This document shows positions 56,042 through 64,000 of a DNA stretch of 64,000 nt, piece after piece. The notes under the pieces were generated by a model. That model worked only from the letters and a program-made list of their open reading frames with translations, was not told where the DNA came from and did not search any database. Position 1 is the first letter of the stretch; each line of letters starts with the position of its first letter. Origin of the DNA: Alistipes sp. (GTDB taxonomy: Bacteria > Bacteroidota > Bacteroidia > Bacteroidales > Rikenellaceae); the NCBI GenBank assembly GCA_017416915.1, contig JAFQAN010000028.1:1-64000 (forward strand). The letters are read 5' to 3'. A program made the position numbers and the translations under genes.

Positions 56042-56704
56042 CTACGCCTCGACCAACTCGCGTAGCTGCTCAACCGTAATATCGCGGAAGTCATTGATAA
56101 TCAGGTCGGCATCGGTATTTTCAAGAAACACTCTATCGAACGTCGTAGCCAGCGCCACAACCTTCATTCCAGCCCTCTTTGCCGCCTCAATACCCGCTTC
56201 GGCATCCTCAAATACGACGCACTCATCGGCGCTAAGACCGAGCTTCGCGGCGGCTGTAAGGTATATCTCGGGGTCGGGCTTGCAGCGTGTAACCTCGTCT
56301 CCTGCGACGGTAGCCTCGAAGTAGCGGCGTATATCACATTTATCGAGTACGAAATCGACATTTGCCTTATACCCCGACGACCCTACGGCGCAGCGCAGCC
56401 CCGCCTTGGCACTATCCGCCAAAAACGCCAATAGACCCGCCTGCGGCTCAATTATCGGGGCGTATATCTCGCGATAGATAGCCTCCTTCTCGTAGCCGAG
56501 CTGACGGATGCCTACGCGCTCAACAATATCGGCAGGCATAAGCTCGCCCATAATGTCGTCGTTGCCCTTACCAAACACGCGGCTAAGTTCGTCAAAGGTG
56601 CGCTCTACACCGTAGCGGCGAAAAAACTCAGCAAACGCCTGACGGTGAATTTCGAGGTTATTGACCAGCACACCGTCCATATCGAAGAGAATAGCTTTTA
56701 GCAT
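56042..56704 (-). CDS. HAD hydrolase, beta-phosphoglucomutase-like
   Basis: 220 residues from the ATG at 56704, placed at the motif I start (AILFDMDGVLVNN, with nucleophile and acid aspartates D8/D10). Further motifs are AVGSSG (II), CKPDPEIY (III) and VFEDAEAGIEAA (IV). Cap type C1 with the helical insert is as in beta-phosphoglucomutase and sugar-phosphate phosphatases. The longer upstream frame is not used. Substrate not known. Confidence 0.87.
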   Translation of the reverse strand: MLKAILFDMDGVLVNNLEIHRQAFAEFFRRYGVERTFDELSRVFGKGNDDIMGELMPADIVERVGIRQLGYEKEAIYREIYAPIIEPQAGLLAFLADSAKAGLRCAVGSSGYKANVDFVLDKCDIRRYFEATVAGDEVTRCKPDPEIYLTAAAKLGLSADECVVFEDAEAGIEAAKRAGMKVVALATTFDRVFLENTDADLIINDFRDITVEQLRELVEA

Positions 56705-56725
56705 AATATCCGTTTTTAACCTACG

Positions 56726-56733
56726 CAAAGGTA
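56726..56733 (-). promoter_or_regulatory. -7 box for HAD gene 56042-56704
   Basis: TACCTTTG on the minus strand, 21 bases before the ATG. Confidence 0.5.
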
Positions 56734-56807
56734 GTAATTTTTGTTTAACAAAACTCCACCTATATTTAATATAGGCACAATTGTTTTGTCGATTGCGCAA
56801 AAATAGG

Positions 56808-56815
56808 TAAATTTG
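56808..56815 (+). promoter_or_regulatory. -7 box for histidine kinase, leaderless type
   Basis: TAAATTTG ends six bases before the ATG at 56821. Confidence 0.55.
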
Positions 56816-56820
56816 CAACT

Positions 56821-57873
56821 ATGAAATGGATGAAAACACTCAGGGCAATTCAGTGGGGCGAGAATATGGTCTATTCGTTGGTATGGATAGTTGTATTTCT
56901 AATCCCCATTATGAACGCACAGTTGATGTCCGAGACACATATCGACTTCAACAAGGTCGTTATCTCGTGGGGTAAGATTGCCCCCTACTTCATAATCTTC
57001 ATCGTAAACAACGTGCTGCTTGCCCCGAAGCTGCTGTTGCGCAACCGCTACTGGCTGTATAGTGTGCTGCTTATAGCGATGTTGGTGGTCATCTTTGGCA
57101 GCATCGACATTCTCGACTTCCGATATTGGCAGTCGGACGACGACCTACGCAATAAAGCGTCATTCACCGACTTGGAGTGGTATTGGAACGTGCTGCTGGG
57201 TGTGTTTATGGCTGGCGCAAACTCGATGATTAAACTCTACTATCGCGCTCTCGACACCGAGCAGCGTATGGCGGTACTCGAACGCGAGAACATCGAGACA
57301 CAGATGCAGTATCTGAAATATCAAATAAACCCGCACTTTCTGATGAACACGCTAAACAACATACACGCGATGATAGACTTCGACGGCGAGACTGCCAAGA
57401 AGAGCGTTATGGAGCTGTCGCGGATGTTGCGCCACGTGCTGTACGATTCGAGCGAGAACTACACCACATTGGATAAGGAGGTAGAGTTTCTCGACAACTA
57501 TATTCAGCTTATGCGCATACGCTACGACGATAGCGTCGATATACGACTCAACGTCCCCGAGCCAAGCGTATGTCGTCGTGTGTCGCTGCCACCGCTGCTA
57601 CTTATCGTACTTGTAGAGAACGCCTTTAAGCACGGCATCAGCTACAACCGACCCTCGTTCATCGACATCGACCTTAGCGTCCAGGGCGAGAATCTATGTT
57701 GCACGGTGAAGAATAGCCGCCACCCCTCGTACGTGGCACAGAATAGCGGCATAGGCCTAAACAATATAACGAAGCGTATGGATATGCTCTTCAACCGCAA
57801 CTACACGTTGAAGATTGACCGCTCGAATGATGATGTTTATACCGTAAAGATGATAATACCAATAAAACGATAA
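56821..57873 (+). CDS. LytS/YehU-type sensor histidine kinase
   Basis: 350 residues. Four N-terminal transmembrane segments (about 17-140) lack a recognisable extracytoplasmic sensor domain. A short coiled coil follows, then the His_kinase domain with YQINPHFLMNTLNNIH (phosphorylated H172) and a GHKL ATP-binding domain (VENAFKHGIS; NSGIGLNN). It works with the LytTR regulator 3 bases downstream. The signal is unknown. Confidence 0.9.
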   Translation: MKWMKTLRAIQWGENMVYSLVWIVVFLIPIMNAQLMSETHIDFNKVVISWGKIAPYFIIFIVNNVLLAPKLLLRNRYWLYSVLLIAMLVVIFGSIDILDFRYWQSDDDLRNKASFTDLEWYWNVLLGVFMAGANSMIKLYYRALDTEQRMAVLERENIETQMQYLKYQINPHFLMNTLNNIHAMIDFDGETAKKSVMELSRMLRHVLYDSSENYTTLDKEVEFLDNYIQLMRIRYDDSVDIRLNVPEPSVCRRVSLPPLLLIVLVENAFKHGISYNRPSFIDIDLSVQGENLCCTVKNSRHPSYVAQNSGIGLNNITKRMDMLFNRNYTLKIDRSNDDVYTVKMIIPIKR

Positions 57874-57876
57874 GCT

Positions 57877-58617
57877 ATGGTAAGATGTATAGCTATTGAC
57901 GATGAGCCGTTGGCGCTACGTCAGATAAAGAGTTATATCGACAGATGTGAGCAGTTGGAGCTTGTGGCGACGTGCCGCAGTGCCTTAGACGCGACAAATA
58001 TTATCCAGCACGAGAGCATCGACCTCATATTTGTAGATATAAATATGCCCGACCTTAACGGCATCGACTTCGTGCGCTCTCTCACAGGCAACCACTTCGT
58101 GATATTCACTACGGCATATCCCGAATTTGCACTCGAAGGCTTCAAGCTAAATGCCATAGACTACCTGTTAAAGCCCTTCTCCGAAGACGAGTTCTTGAAG
58201 GCTGTAAACAAGGTGCTGTCGTTAGTCGATTTGGTGGAGCGCTGCCACGCCGCGGAGAGCGCCATCGCCAACAACGAGGCACAGAGCGACGATAAGGGGT
58301 TTCTATCGGTCAAGGCGGATTACAAGACGCAGTTGGTGCGCATCAGCGACATAGTATATTTGGAGAGTGCGGGCGAGTACGTACGCCTCCATATCGAGGG
58401 TAGCTCGACCATCACCACCCTATTCCGTCTTAAAAATATGGAGGCGGCACTGCCCCAAGAGGGCTTCTTGCGTGTGCATCGCTCATATATCGTGAACCTA
58501 AAACGTATATCGAGCTACACGAAGGGGCGCATCTTCCTCGACAATGGCGAGTACATCCCCCTTGGCGAGAACTACAAGGAGCGATTCTTCGAGTACTTCA
58601 ACGAGGCGACAAAGTAG
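57877..58617 (+). CDS. LytTR-type response regulator
   Basis: 246 residues: receiver domain with AIDDEPLAL and phosphorylated D54 (LIFVDINMPDLNG), lysine in LLKPF, then a LytTR DNA-binding domain (about 140-243: FLSVKADYKTQLVRISDIVYLES, FLRVHRSYIVNL). It is co-transcribed with the kinase. Target genes are unknown; none is obvious nearby. Confidence 0.92.
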   Translation: MVRCIAIDDEPLALRQIKSYIDRCEQLELVATCRSALDATNIIQHESIDLIFVDINMPDLNGIDFVRSLTGNHFVIFTTAYPEFALEGFKLNAIDYLLKPFSEDEFLKAVNKVLSLVDLVERCHAAESAIANNEAQSDDKGFLSVKADYKTQLVRISDIVYLESAGEYVRLHIEGSSTITTLFRLKNMEAALPQEGFLRVHRSYIVNLKRISSYTKGRIFLDNGEYIPLGENYKERFFEYFNEATK

Positions 58618-58691
58618 CGACGAGACTATCGAGGTGCGAGCAGAACGGCTGTCTATGCTAACCCTAATCGCCCACACTCATATACAACAAA

Positions 58692-58720
58692 GGGCTGTTC
58701 GGCACGAAGCGGAACAGCCC
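58692..58720. terminator. Bidirectional terminator between LytR and oadB
   Basis: Perfect 9-bp stem GGGCTGTTC / GAACAGCCC with an 11-nt loop between the convergent genes. Confidence 0.65.
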
Positions 58721-58743
58721 ATATTGTTTGTTCGAGGTATCTA

Positions 58744-60099
58744 TTAACCGAAGAACGAGAGAAGAATACCAGCAGCAACAGCCGAGCCGATAACGCCAGC
58801 CACATTGGGCCCCATAGCGTGCATCAACAGGAAGTTGCCAGGGTTATACTTCTGACCCACGCTCTGCGATACACGGGCAGCCATAGGCACAGCCGACACA
58901 CCAGCAGAGCCGATAAGCGGGTTAATCCTATCCTTCACGAAGAGGTTCATAAACTTCGCCAACAGAACACCACTTGCCGAGCCGAACGAGAAGGCGATAA
59001 CGCCCAACAGCAAGATACCCAGCGTCTGGAAGTTCAGGAAGTTGTCAGCCGTAGCCGTAGCACCTACCGAGATACCGAGGAAGATGGTTACGATGTTCAT
59101 CAACTCGTTCTGCACGGTCTTCGACAGACGCTCCGTAACACCCGACTCTTTGAGTAGGTTACCGAGCATCAAGCAGCCGATAAGTGGAGCTGCCGAAGGC
59201 AACAACAGCGCGATGATAACCGTGATGACGATAGGGAAGATGATCTTCTCCTTCTGCGATACGGTACGCAACTGCTTCATCTCAATCTTACGCTCTGCAT
59301 CCGTCGTCAGCAGCTTCATAATAGGGGGCTGGATAACGGGGACGAGTGCCATATACGAGTATGCAGCAACGGCGATAGGACCGAGCAACTCGGGAGCGAG
59401 CTTCGAGGTGAGGTAGATAGCCGTAGGACCATCAGCACCACCAATGATGCCGATAGAGCCTGCCTGCCAATAGTCGAAGCCCAGCGCCAAAGCACCGACA
59501 AACGTAGCAAAGATACCTATCTGTGCAGCAGCACCTAACAACAAACTCTTGGGGTTAGCAATCAGCGGACCGAAGTCGGTCATAGCGCCTACGCCCACGA
59601 AGATTAAGCAGGGGTAGATGCCGAGCTTAACGCCCAAGTAGAGGTAGTCCAACAGACCTGCGCCACCACCGCTAAATGCCGACCAATTAACGTGACCATC
59701 AGCAAAGAGGTCTGCGTGGTACATATCGGCACCTGGGAGGTTGGTAAGCAACATACCGAAGGCGATAGGCAAGAGCAACAGCGGCTCAAACTTCTTAACG
59801 ATAGCCAAGTAGAGCAGCACGAACGAGATAAGGAGCATAATGCCACAACGCCAGTCCACGGTGTTGGTCAAGGGGTTAGTGTCGTTAGCAATCTCCTCGT
59901 CGCCAGCAAACTTCGCCAAACCTGTCTCCATAACGAAGTCTTCAACGGTCTGCGAAAGTCCGCCCTCGGCAAACTTATCATCAAAAAGAGCGTTGTCTCG
60001 CTTGCTGGTGGCATCGTCCGACGCAAAGGCCTCGGGCGTAGATGTTGTGAACATCACCACTGCGAGCAACAGCGAAAAACATAATTTCAGACTCTTCAT
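58744..60099 (-). CDS. oadB: Sodium-pumping decarboxylase beta subunit
   Basis: A membrane protein of 451 residues with about eleven hydrophobic segments. The N-terminal signal-like stretch and a long periplasmic-type segment come before the core. The core has [25 protein letters not shown] and the [11 protein letters not shown] region, which carry the residues linked to sodium passage in OadB/MmdB. It couples decarboxylation of carboxybiotin to sodium export. It is the last gene of the operon mce-mmdA-oadG-bcc-oadB; the other subunits make it a methylmalonyl-CoA decarboxylase (MmdB). Confidence 0.93.
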   Translation of the reverse strand: MKSLKLCFSLLLAVVMFTTSTPEAFASDDATSKRDNALFDDKFAEGGLSQTVEDFVMETGLAKFAGDEEIANDTNPLTNTVDWRCGIMLLISFVLLYLAIVKKFEPLLLLPIAFGMLLTNLPGADMYHADLFADGHVNWSAFSGGGAGLLDYLYLGVKLGIYPCLIFVGVGAMTDFGPLIANPKSLLLGAAAQIGIFATFVGALALGFDYWQAGSIGIIGGADGPTAIYLTSKLAPELLGPIAVAAYSYMALVPVIQPPIMKLLTTDAERKIEMKQLRTVSQKEKIIFPIVITVIIALLLPSAAPLIGCLMLGNLLKESGVTERLSKTVQNELMNIVTIFLGISVGATATADNFLNFQTLGILLLGVIAFSFGSASGVLLAKFMNLFVKDRINPLIGSAGVSAVPMAARVSQSVGQKYNPGNFLLMHAMGPNVAGVIGSAVAAGILLSFFG

Positions 60100-60123
60100 C
60101 TTATCAAAATTAAAGAGTTAGTA

Positions 60124-60552
60124 TTATTCGAGGTCGATGAGAGCCTCACCCTGCTGAACAGCCTTACCCTCGGTAACGTAAATCTTCTTCACCGTACCTG
60201 CGGCGGGAGCCATAATCTCATTCTCCATCTTCATCGCCTCCAAGGTCATAAGCACATCGCCAGCCTTGACAGCCTGACCCTCCTGTACCTTAACCTTAGA
60301 TACGTTGCCTGGCAGCGGCGACTTGATAGAGCCTGCATTGCCCGAGATAGGCTGTGCGGGAGCATCTACGAAGTCGGCAGCAGTGCTTGACGGCTTAACA
60401 GCGGCAATTTTGGGAGAGACGACAGCCTCCTCCTTCTCTACTTGTACGGTATAAGATTTGCCGTTAAGCTCAACACGTGCTGTGTTGCGCTCGGTCTCCT
60501 CTACGATAGCCTCGTAGCTCTTACCGTTAATATTGAATTTGAATTTCTGCAT
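60124..60552 (-). CDS. Biotin carboxyl carrier subunit (MmdC-like)
   Basis: 142 residues with an N-terminal small beta domain, an alanine/proline linker, and a C-terminal biotinyl domain with the EAMKMENEI motif (biotinylated K108). It carries CO2 from the carboxyltransferase MmdA to the beta subunit. It lies 24 bases before oadB. Confidence 0.93.
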   Translation of the reverse strand: MQKFKFNINGKSYEAIVEETERNTARVELNGKSYTVQVEKEEAVVSPKIAAVKPSSTAADFVDAPAQPISGNAGSIKSPLPGNVSKVKVQEGQAVKAGDVLMTLEAMKMENEIMAPAAGTVKKIYVTEGKAVQQGEALIDLE

Positions 60553-60606
60553 GATTCAAAAGTAAATGTTTAATCGTTTTTGACTGACTCAATTATCGGT
60601 CGTTAA

Positions 60607-60924
60607 TTAAAGTGGCTTTGAAATATTGCGCACCTGCCAAGCCGAAACGTCGTGGTTCTGGCGGAAGGTAAGTACGTCGCTCTCCTCATCGTGACGGTTG
60701 AAGAAGAGGTTTACAGCCATAGCGATAGCTGCAACCTCCTCCTCACTGATACCATCAGATGCAGTAGCGGTAGCGACAGCGGGTGTTGCGCTCTTCTTCT
60801 CAGCGAAGATAACTCCAAAGAGTTTTAGGATGTAGATGAGAAGAACAAGAACAATAAACACCAGCACTATGCTGAATAGTGCTACGACAGCCGCATTTCC
60901 CCAGTTTACTGCAAGCATCATCAT
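60607..60924 (-). CDS. OadG-like gamma/delta subunit
   Basis: 105 residues with one N-terminal transmembrane segment (about 10-35) and an acidic, alanine-rich stretch, then an OadG-type C-terminal part. It anchors and assembles the decarboxylase complex at the membrane. Translation may start at any of the three leading methionine codons. Confidence 0.82.
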   Translation of the reverse strand: MMMLAVNWGNAAVVALFSIVLVFIVLVLLIYILKLFGVIFAEKKSATPAVATATASDGISEEEVAAIAMAVNLFFNRHDEESDVLTFRQNHDVSAWQVRNISKPL

Positions 60925-60943
60925 ACGTTATTCAGTTTTATGA

Positions 60944-62506
60944 TTACAACGGAATATTGTTATGACGCTTTGCGGGGTTCTGCAAACGCTTGTTGCGCAA
61001 AGACTCCAAAGCGCGAATCACACGGAAACGGGTGTTGCGAGGCTCGATAACATCGTCGATGTAGCCGTAACGGGCTGCATTGTACGGGTTAGAGAACTTG
61101 TCGCGGTACTCCTGCTCCTTCTCGGCGATGAACTTAGCCTTCTCGTCGGCATTCTCAAATGCTGCCAACGCCTTAGCCTGCAATACCTCTACGGCACCGC
61201 TTGCACCCATAACGGCAATCTCAGCAGTAGGCCAAGCGTAGTTTACGTCGCCGCGGATGTGCTTCGATGACATCACGATATAGGCACCACCGTAAGCCTT
61301 GCGCAAGGTAACGGTAACCTTAGGTACGGTAGCCTCGCAGTAAGCGAACAGAAGCTTAGCACCGTGCGTAATAACGCCACCATACTCCTGTGCAGTACCA
61401 GGCAAGAAGCCAGGAACATCGACCAAGGTAACCAACGGAATGTTGAACGCATCGCAGAAACGTACGAAACGTGCTGCCTTGCGGCTGGCGTTGATATCCA
61501 ATACACCTGCCATAAACTTAGGCTGGTTGGCGATGATACCTACGCTCTGACCGTTGAAACGGGCAAAACCTGTGATGATGTTCTTAGCATAAGCTGCTGC
61601 CGACTCCAAGAACTCGCCATTATCGACGATAGCCTTGATAACCTCCATCATATCGTAGGGCTTGTTGGGGTTGTCGGGGATAATCTCGTTAAGGATGTCC
61701 TCCTTACGAGCAATATCGTCGGTACAGGGCTGGTCGGGAACCAACGCGGTGTAGTTCTGAGGCATATACGAGAGAAGGTCGCGAATGAGCTTCAAGCCCT
61801 CCTCCTCTGAATCTACGGCGAACTGAGCTACACCCGACTTTGTGGTGTGCATATTAGCGCCACCCAACTGCTCCTGAGTTACATCCTCGCCCGTAACGGT
61901 CTTAACAACCTTAGGACCAGTGAGGAACATATTTGATGTCTCGCGGCGCATAATGATAAAGTCGGTCAAAGCGGGCGAATAGACAGCACCACCTGCGCAA
62001 GGACCAAAGATAGCCGAAATCTGAGGGATAACACCCGATGCCATAACGTTGCGCTGGAAGATGTTAGCGTAGCCTGCAAGAGCGTTTACACCCTCCTGGA
62101 TACGAGCGCCGCCCGAGTCGTTAAGACCGATGCAGGGTGCGCCATTGCGCACTGCCATATCCATAACCTTGCAAATCTTGTCTGCCAACGAGATAGACAA
62201 CGAACCTGCCGTTACGGTGAAGTCCTGTGCGAAGACATACACCAAGCGGCCAGCGATGGTACCATAACCTGTAACCACACCATCACCAAAGGTATGCTTT
62301 GCATCCATACCGAAGTCGTAGCAGCGGTGAGTAACGAACATATCGAACTCCTCGAAGCTACCCTCGTCCAACAACATTGCAATACGCTCACGGGCGGTGT
62401 ACTTGCCCTTCTCGTGCTGCTTGTCGATTGCCTTCTGGCCACCACCCAAACGTGCTGTCTGGCGGTTGTCCATCAATTTCTCAATCGCTTTCTGAATCTC
62501 GCTCAT
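60944..62506 (-). CDS. mmdA: Methylmalonyl-CoA decarboxylase alpha subunit
   Basis: A carboxyltransferase of 520 residues (acyl-CoA carboxylase beta-like) that moves the carboxyl group from (S)-methylmalonyl-CoA to biotin. The crotonase-fold halves are visible: [19 protein letters not shown] and the second oxyanion region ([27 protein letters not shown]). It lies 20 bases before the OadG gene. This, plus the epimerase and MeaB beside it, argues for succinate-to-propionate conversion with sodium pumping. Confidence 0.95.
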   Translation of the reverse strand: MSEIQKAIEKLMDNRQTARLGGGQKAIDKQHEKGKYTARERIAMLLDEGSFEEFDMFVTHRCYDFGMDAKHTFGDGVVTGYGTIAGRLVYVFAQDFTVTAGSLSISLADKICKVMDMAVRNGAPCIGLNDSGGARIQEGVNALAGYANIFQRNVMASGVIPQISAIFGPCAGGAVYSPALTDFIIMRRETSNMFLTGPKVVKTVTGEDVTQEQLGGANMHTTKSGVAQFAVDSEEEGLKLIRDLLSYMPQNYTALVPDQPCTDDIARKEDILNEIIPDNPNKPYDMMEVIKAIVDNGEFLESAAAYAKNIITGFARFNGQSVGIIANQPKFMAGVLDINASRKAARFVRFCDAFNIPLVTLVDVPGFLPGTAQEYGGVITHGAKLLFAYCEATVPKVTVTLRKAYGGAYIVMSSKHIRGDVNYAWPTAEIAVMGASGAVEVLQAKALAAFENADEKAKFIAEKEQEYRDKFSNPYNAARYGYIDDVIEPRNTRFRVIRALESLRNKRLQNPAKRHNNIPL

Positions 62507-62555
62507 AGTCGAATGATTTATTAATCTGTTTTGTTATTTAACTGAACTTATTAGT

Positions 62556-62966
62556 TTACTTGTTCTTGTTCTCGCAAAGCTCGGTCAAGATGCCCTGAGT
62601 AGATTTGGGGTGAAGGAACGCGATGGTAAGACCCTCAGCACCCTTGCGGGGTGTCTTGTCGATAAGGCGGATGCCCTGAGCCTCTGCGTCGGCAAGCTGC
62701 TCCTCGATGTTCTCAACAGCAAGTGCCATATGGTGAATACCCACACCCTTGTTCTCGATGTACTTAGCGATAGTCGATTCGGGAGAGGTAGGCTCCAAAA
62801 GCTCAATCTTGGTCTGACCCAACATAAAGAAAGCGGTCTTAACCTTCTGGTCAGCGACCTCCTCGATGTTGTAGCACTTCAAACCCAATACGTTCTCCCA
62901 GTAGGGAATTGACTCCTCCAAGCTGTTTACGGCAATGCCGAGATGCTCAATGTGTGATACTTTCAT
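62556..62966 (-). CDS. mce: Methylmalonyl-CoA epimerase
   Basis: 136 residues of the vicinal-oxygen-chelate fold: HIEHLGIAVNSLEES (metal ligand His in the first strand), GIHHMALAVENIEEQ and the closing GILTELCE (glutamate ligand). It converts (R)- to (S)-methylmalonyl-CoA. It is the first gene of the decarboxylase operon, 49 bases before mmdA. Confidence 0.95.
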   Translation of the reverse strand: MKVSHIEHLGIAVNSLEESIPYWENVLGLKCYNIEEVADQKVKTAFFMLGQTKIELLEPTSPESTIAKYIENKGVGIHHMALAVENIEEQLADAEAQGIRLIDKTPRKGAEGLTIAFLHPKSTQGILTELCENKNK

Positions 62967-63043
62967 AGTGTTTAGTTTTTATAAAGTTTAACTTATTGTT
63001 TTTTTGTAAATCACTCTTCGTTTCAATGTCTCAAAAAATCACC

Positions 63044-63051
63044 CAAAGTTA
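63044..63051 (-). promoter_or_regulatory. -7 box for mce-mmdA operon
   Basis: TAACTTTG on the minus strand, 77 bases before the mce ATG; predicts a leader of about 70 nt. Confidence 0.5.
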
Positions 63052-63232
63052 CTTCAACTTTTTGAATTGGCGAAATATTTTCGACTCTTTTTTTCACTTA
63101 TTACACCTATTTATATATGACCCTCCCACTTTTTCGGGAATTTAACCCCGCAAACATCGAAAAAAGCGCTCGAAGGATTGGTATTTGCAGAAAAATCGCT
63201 AACTTCGCATACTCGATTATGTGTACCGAAGA

Positions 63233-63721
63233 ATGAGACGATTTATAACCATAGCCTTCGCCGTGCTGTTTACGGCATCCGCAGCCTTGGCGCAGAACAT
63301 ACGCTTGGGCGAACGCATACCTACTATCGACATAGACGCTACGATGGGTACTCACCTCGACCATATCGAGACGGAGTACGTATGCTTGGTCTTTATCCAT
63401 TCGAGCAGTCGGCCCTGCATCGAGGCCCTCGAAGAGTTCGCGGTGGTAGCAGACGACATCAAGCAGCAGATGTCGGTAGTGCTTATAACACCCGAGAGGC
63501 ACGATGACGAGAAGGAGCTGTTGGCAAGGTTTGTCGATGACAACACCTCGGTAGCCTTCGACCGCGACTACAAGACCTTCAATGCCTTTGGCATAAACTT
63601 CGCGCCCTTCGGCGTGATATACGACACGAAGCGTTGTCGGGCGCAGTGGTTTGGCTCGATACAGCAGCTCGACACAGCGACGCTTTGGCAGATAACACAA
63701 CAACGACAGATAAAAAAATAA
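63233..63721 (+). CDS. Redoxin-like exported protein
   Basis: 162 residues from the ATG at 63233, with a signal peptide (cleaved near ALAQ, about 20). The body has thioredoxin-like strands: YVCLVFIHSSSRPCIEALEEF, then MSVVLITPER and NAFGINFAPFGVIYD. The usual CxxC is replaced by SSRPC with one cysteine at the active site, so simple disulfide exchange is doubtful; a one-Cys peroxidase-like role is possible. It is 5 bases before meaB, in the same direction. Confidence 0.7.
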   Translation: MRRFITIAFAVLFTASAALAQNIRLGERIPTIDIDATMGTHLDHIETEYVCLVFIHSSSRPCIEALEEFAVVADDIKQQMSVVLITPERHDDEKELLARFVDDNTSVAFDRDYKTFNAFGINFAPFGVIYDTKRCRAQWFGSIQQLDTATLWQITQQRQIKK

Positions 63722-63726
63722 CAGAT

Positions 63727-64000
63727 ATGTCATTCACAAAGATAGAGCATTACGAGAAAGAGTATCTCGATATGCACCACGACAGCGCACTCAACCTCAC
63801 CGAAGGTGTCGAGGATAAGCCCGTGGTAAACCCATACTTCGTGCGCCGTAAGCGCCGTACGCTATCCACCGACGAGTATGTCGAGGGCATCCTTGCGGGA
63901 AACATCACAATCTTGGCTCAGGCAATTACCCTTATTGAGAGTAACAACCCCTCGCACTACGCTCAGGCACAGGAGATTATAGAGCGCTGCCTACCCCATT
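63727..64000 (+). CDS. meaB: Methylmalonyl-CoA mutase-associated GTPase MeaB (5' part)
   Basis: The first 91 codons, cut by the window end. The sequence has the ArgK/MeaB N-terminal helix pattern (YVEGILAGNITILAQAITLIESNN), which precedes the P-loop not yet reached here. MeaB chaperones B12 loading and repair of methylmalonyl-CoA mutase, fitting the epimerase and decarboxylase genes alongside. Confidence 0.85.
   Translation, partial: MSFTKIEHYEKEYLDMHHDSALNLTEGVEDKPVVNPYFVRRKRRTLSTDEYVEGILAGNITILAQAITLIESNNPSHYAQAQEIIERCLPH

Noticed and set aside
56705-56818. Longer start of the HAD gene
   Set aside because: It runs across the CAAAGGTA promoter box and adds a non-family N-terminus before the motif I start.

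Overview
The window looks like chromosomal DNA of a gut-type Bacteroidales bacterium, most likely Alistipes or another Rikenellaceae member (inference, no database search was possible). The reasons are: repeated TAnnTTTG -7 boxes, which are the Bacteroidetes sigma-factor signature; few Shine-Dalgarno sites; Bacteroidetes-restricted families (DUF4836, DUF4252, DUF5683, DUF3276, DUF4491, fimbrillin-like lipoprotein, histone H1-like small protein); a FeoA-FeoB fusion; a sodium-pumping methylmalonyl-CoA decarboxylase operon; and a cysteate synthase, an enzyme tied to sulfonolipid formation in this group. Most of the sequence is ordinary housekeeping DNA with dense operons. There is no phage, insertion sequence, CRISPR array or rRNA.

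Layout. 0.2-0.65 kb: DprA-like Rossmann protein. 0.8-6.5 kb (minus): parA-parB-DUF5683-lytic transglycosylase-mnmE. 6.7-7.5 kb: CPBP membrane protease. 7.6-11.8 kb: trxA and dnaE. 11.9-15.1 kb: DUF2007, aroE, YqaA-like membrane protein, mnmA, DUF3276. 15.2-19.8 kb: ettA-hisS-S41 protease. 19.9-21.5 kb: rubrerythrin and EamA transporter. 21.6-24.4 kb: ECF sigma operon with anti-sigma-like protein, outer membrane protein and two DUF4252 proteins. 24.4-26.2 kb: DUF4491 and DcaP-like porin. 26.6-30.8 kb: ABC ATPase/permease, GNAT and Uup-type ABC-F. 30.8-32.5 kb: DUF4836 lipoprotein. 32.7-38.1 kb (plus): cysteate synthase, manA, LuxR-type regulator, a 51-residue peptide, fimbrillin-like lipoprotein, VanX-type dipeptidase. 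38.5-41.1 kb: udk and gyrB. 41.5-44.2 kb: RepA-like ATPase, DUF6371 primase-like protein and a lipoprotein. 44.4-46.8 kb: feoAB. 47.1-53.4 kb: H1-like protein, HAD, malQ, tRNA-Arg, lgt, HU-CCDC81/SPOR protein, GtrA. 53.4-54.5 kb: repeat-rich intergenic DNA. 54.5-58.6 kb: tRNA-Lys, ybaK, SDR, HAD, LytS/LytR two-component pair. 58.7-64 kb: methylmalonyl-CoA decarboxylase operon and epimerase, then on the other strand a redoxin-like gene and the start of meaB.

The most unusual content is non-coding. (1) A family of about 390-bp intergenic elements has two near-full copies in opposite orientation (38.1-38.47 kb and 47.31-47.68 kb) and a truncated copy at 41.34 kb. Their core hairpin arms differ by two fully compensated base pairs, so the structure seems to be under selection. 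(2) Two oppositely oriented 62-63 nt hairpins bracket the start of the DUF6371 primase-like gene, directly after a RepA-like helicase gene. This layout recalls the paired single-strand initiation sites of IncQ plasmids, or alternatively an invertible segment. (3) A perfect 9-bp inverted repeat sits upstream of the cysteate synthase promoter. (4) A 64-bp exact direct repeat lies in the 53.5 kb gap. (5) Several promoters sit so close to the start codon that the mRNAs should be leaderless.
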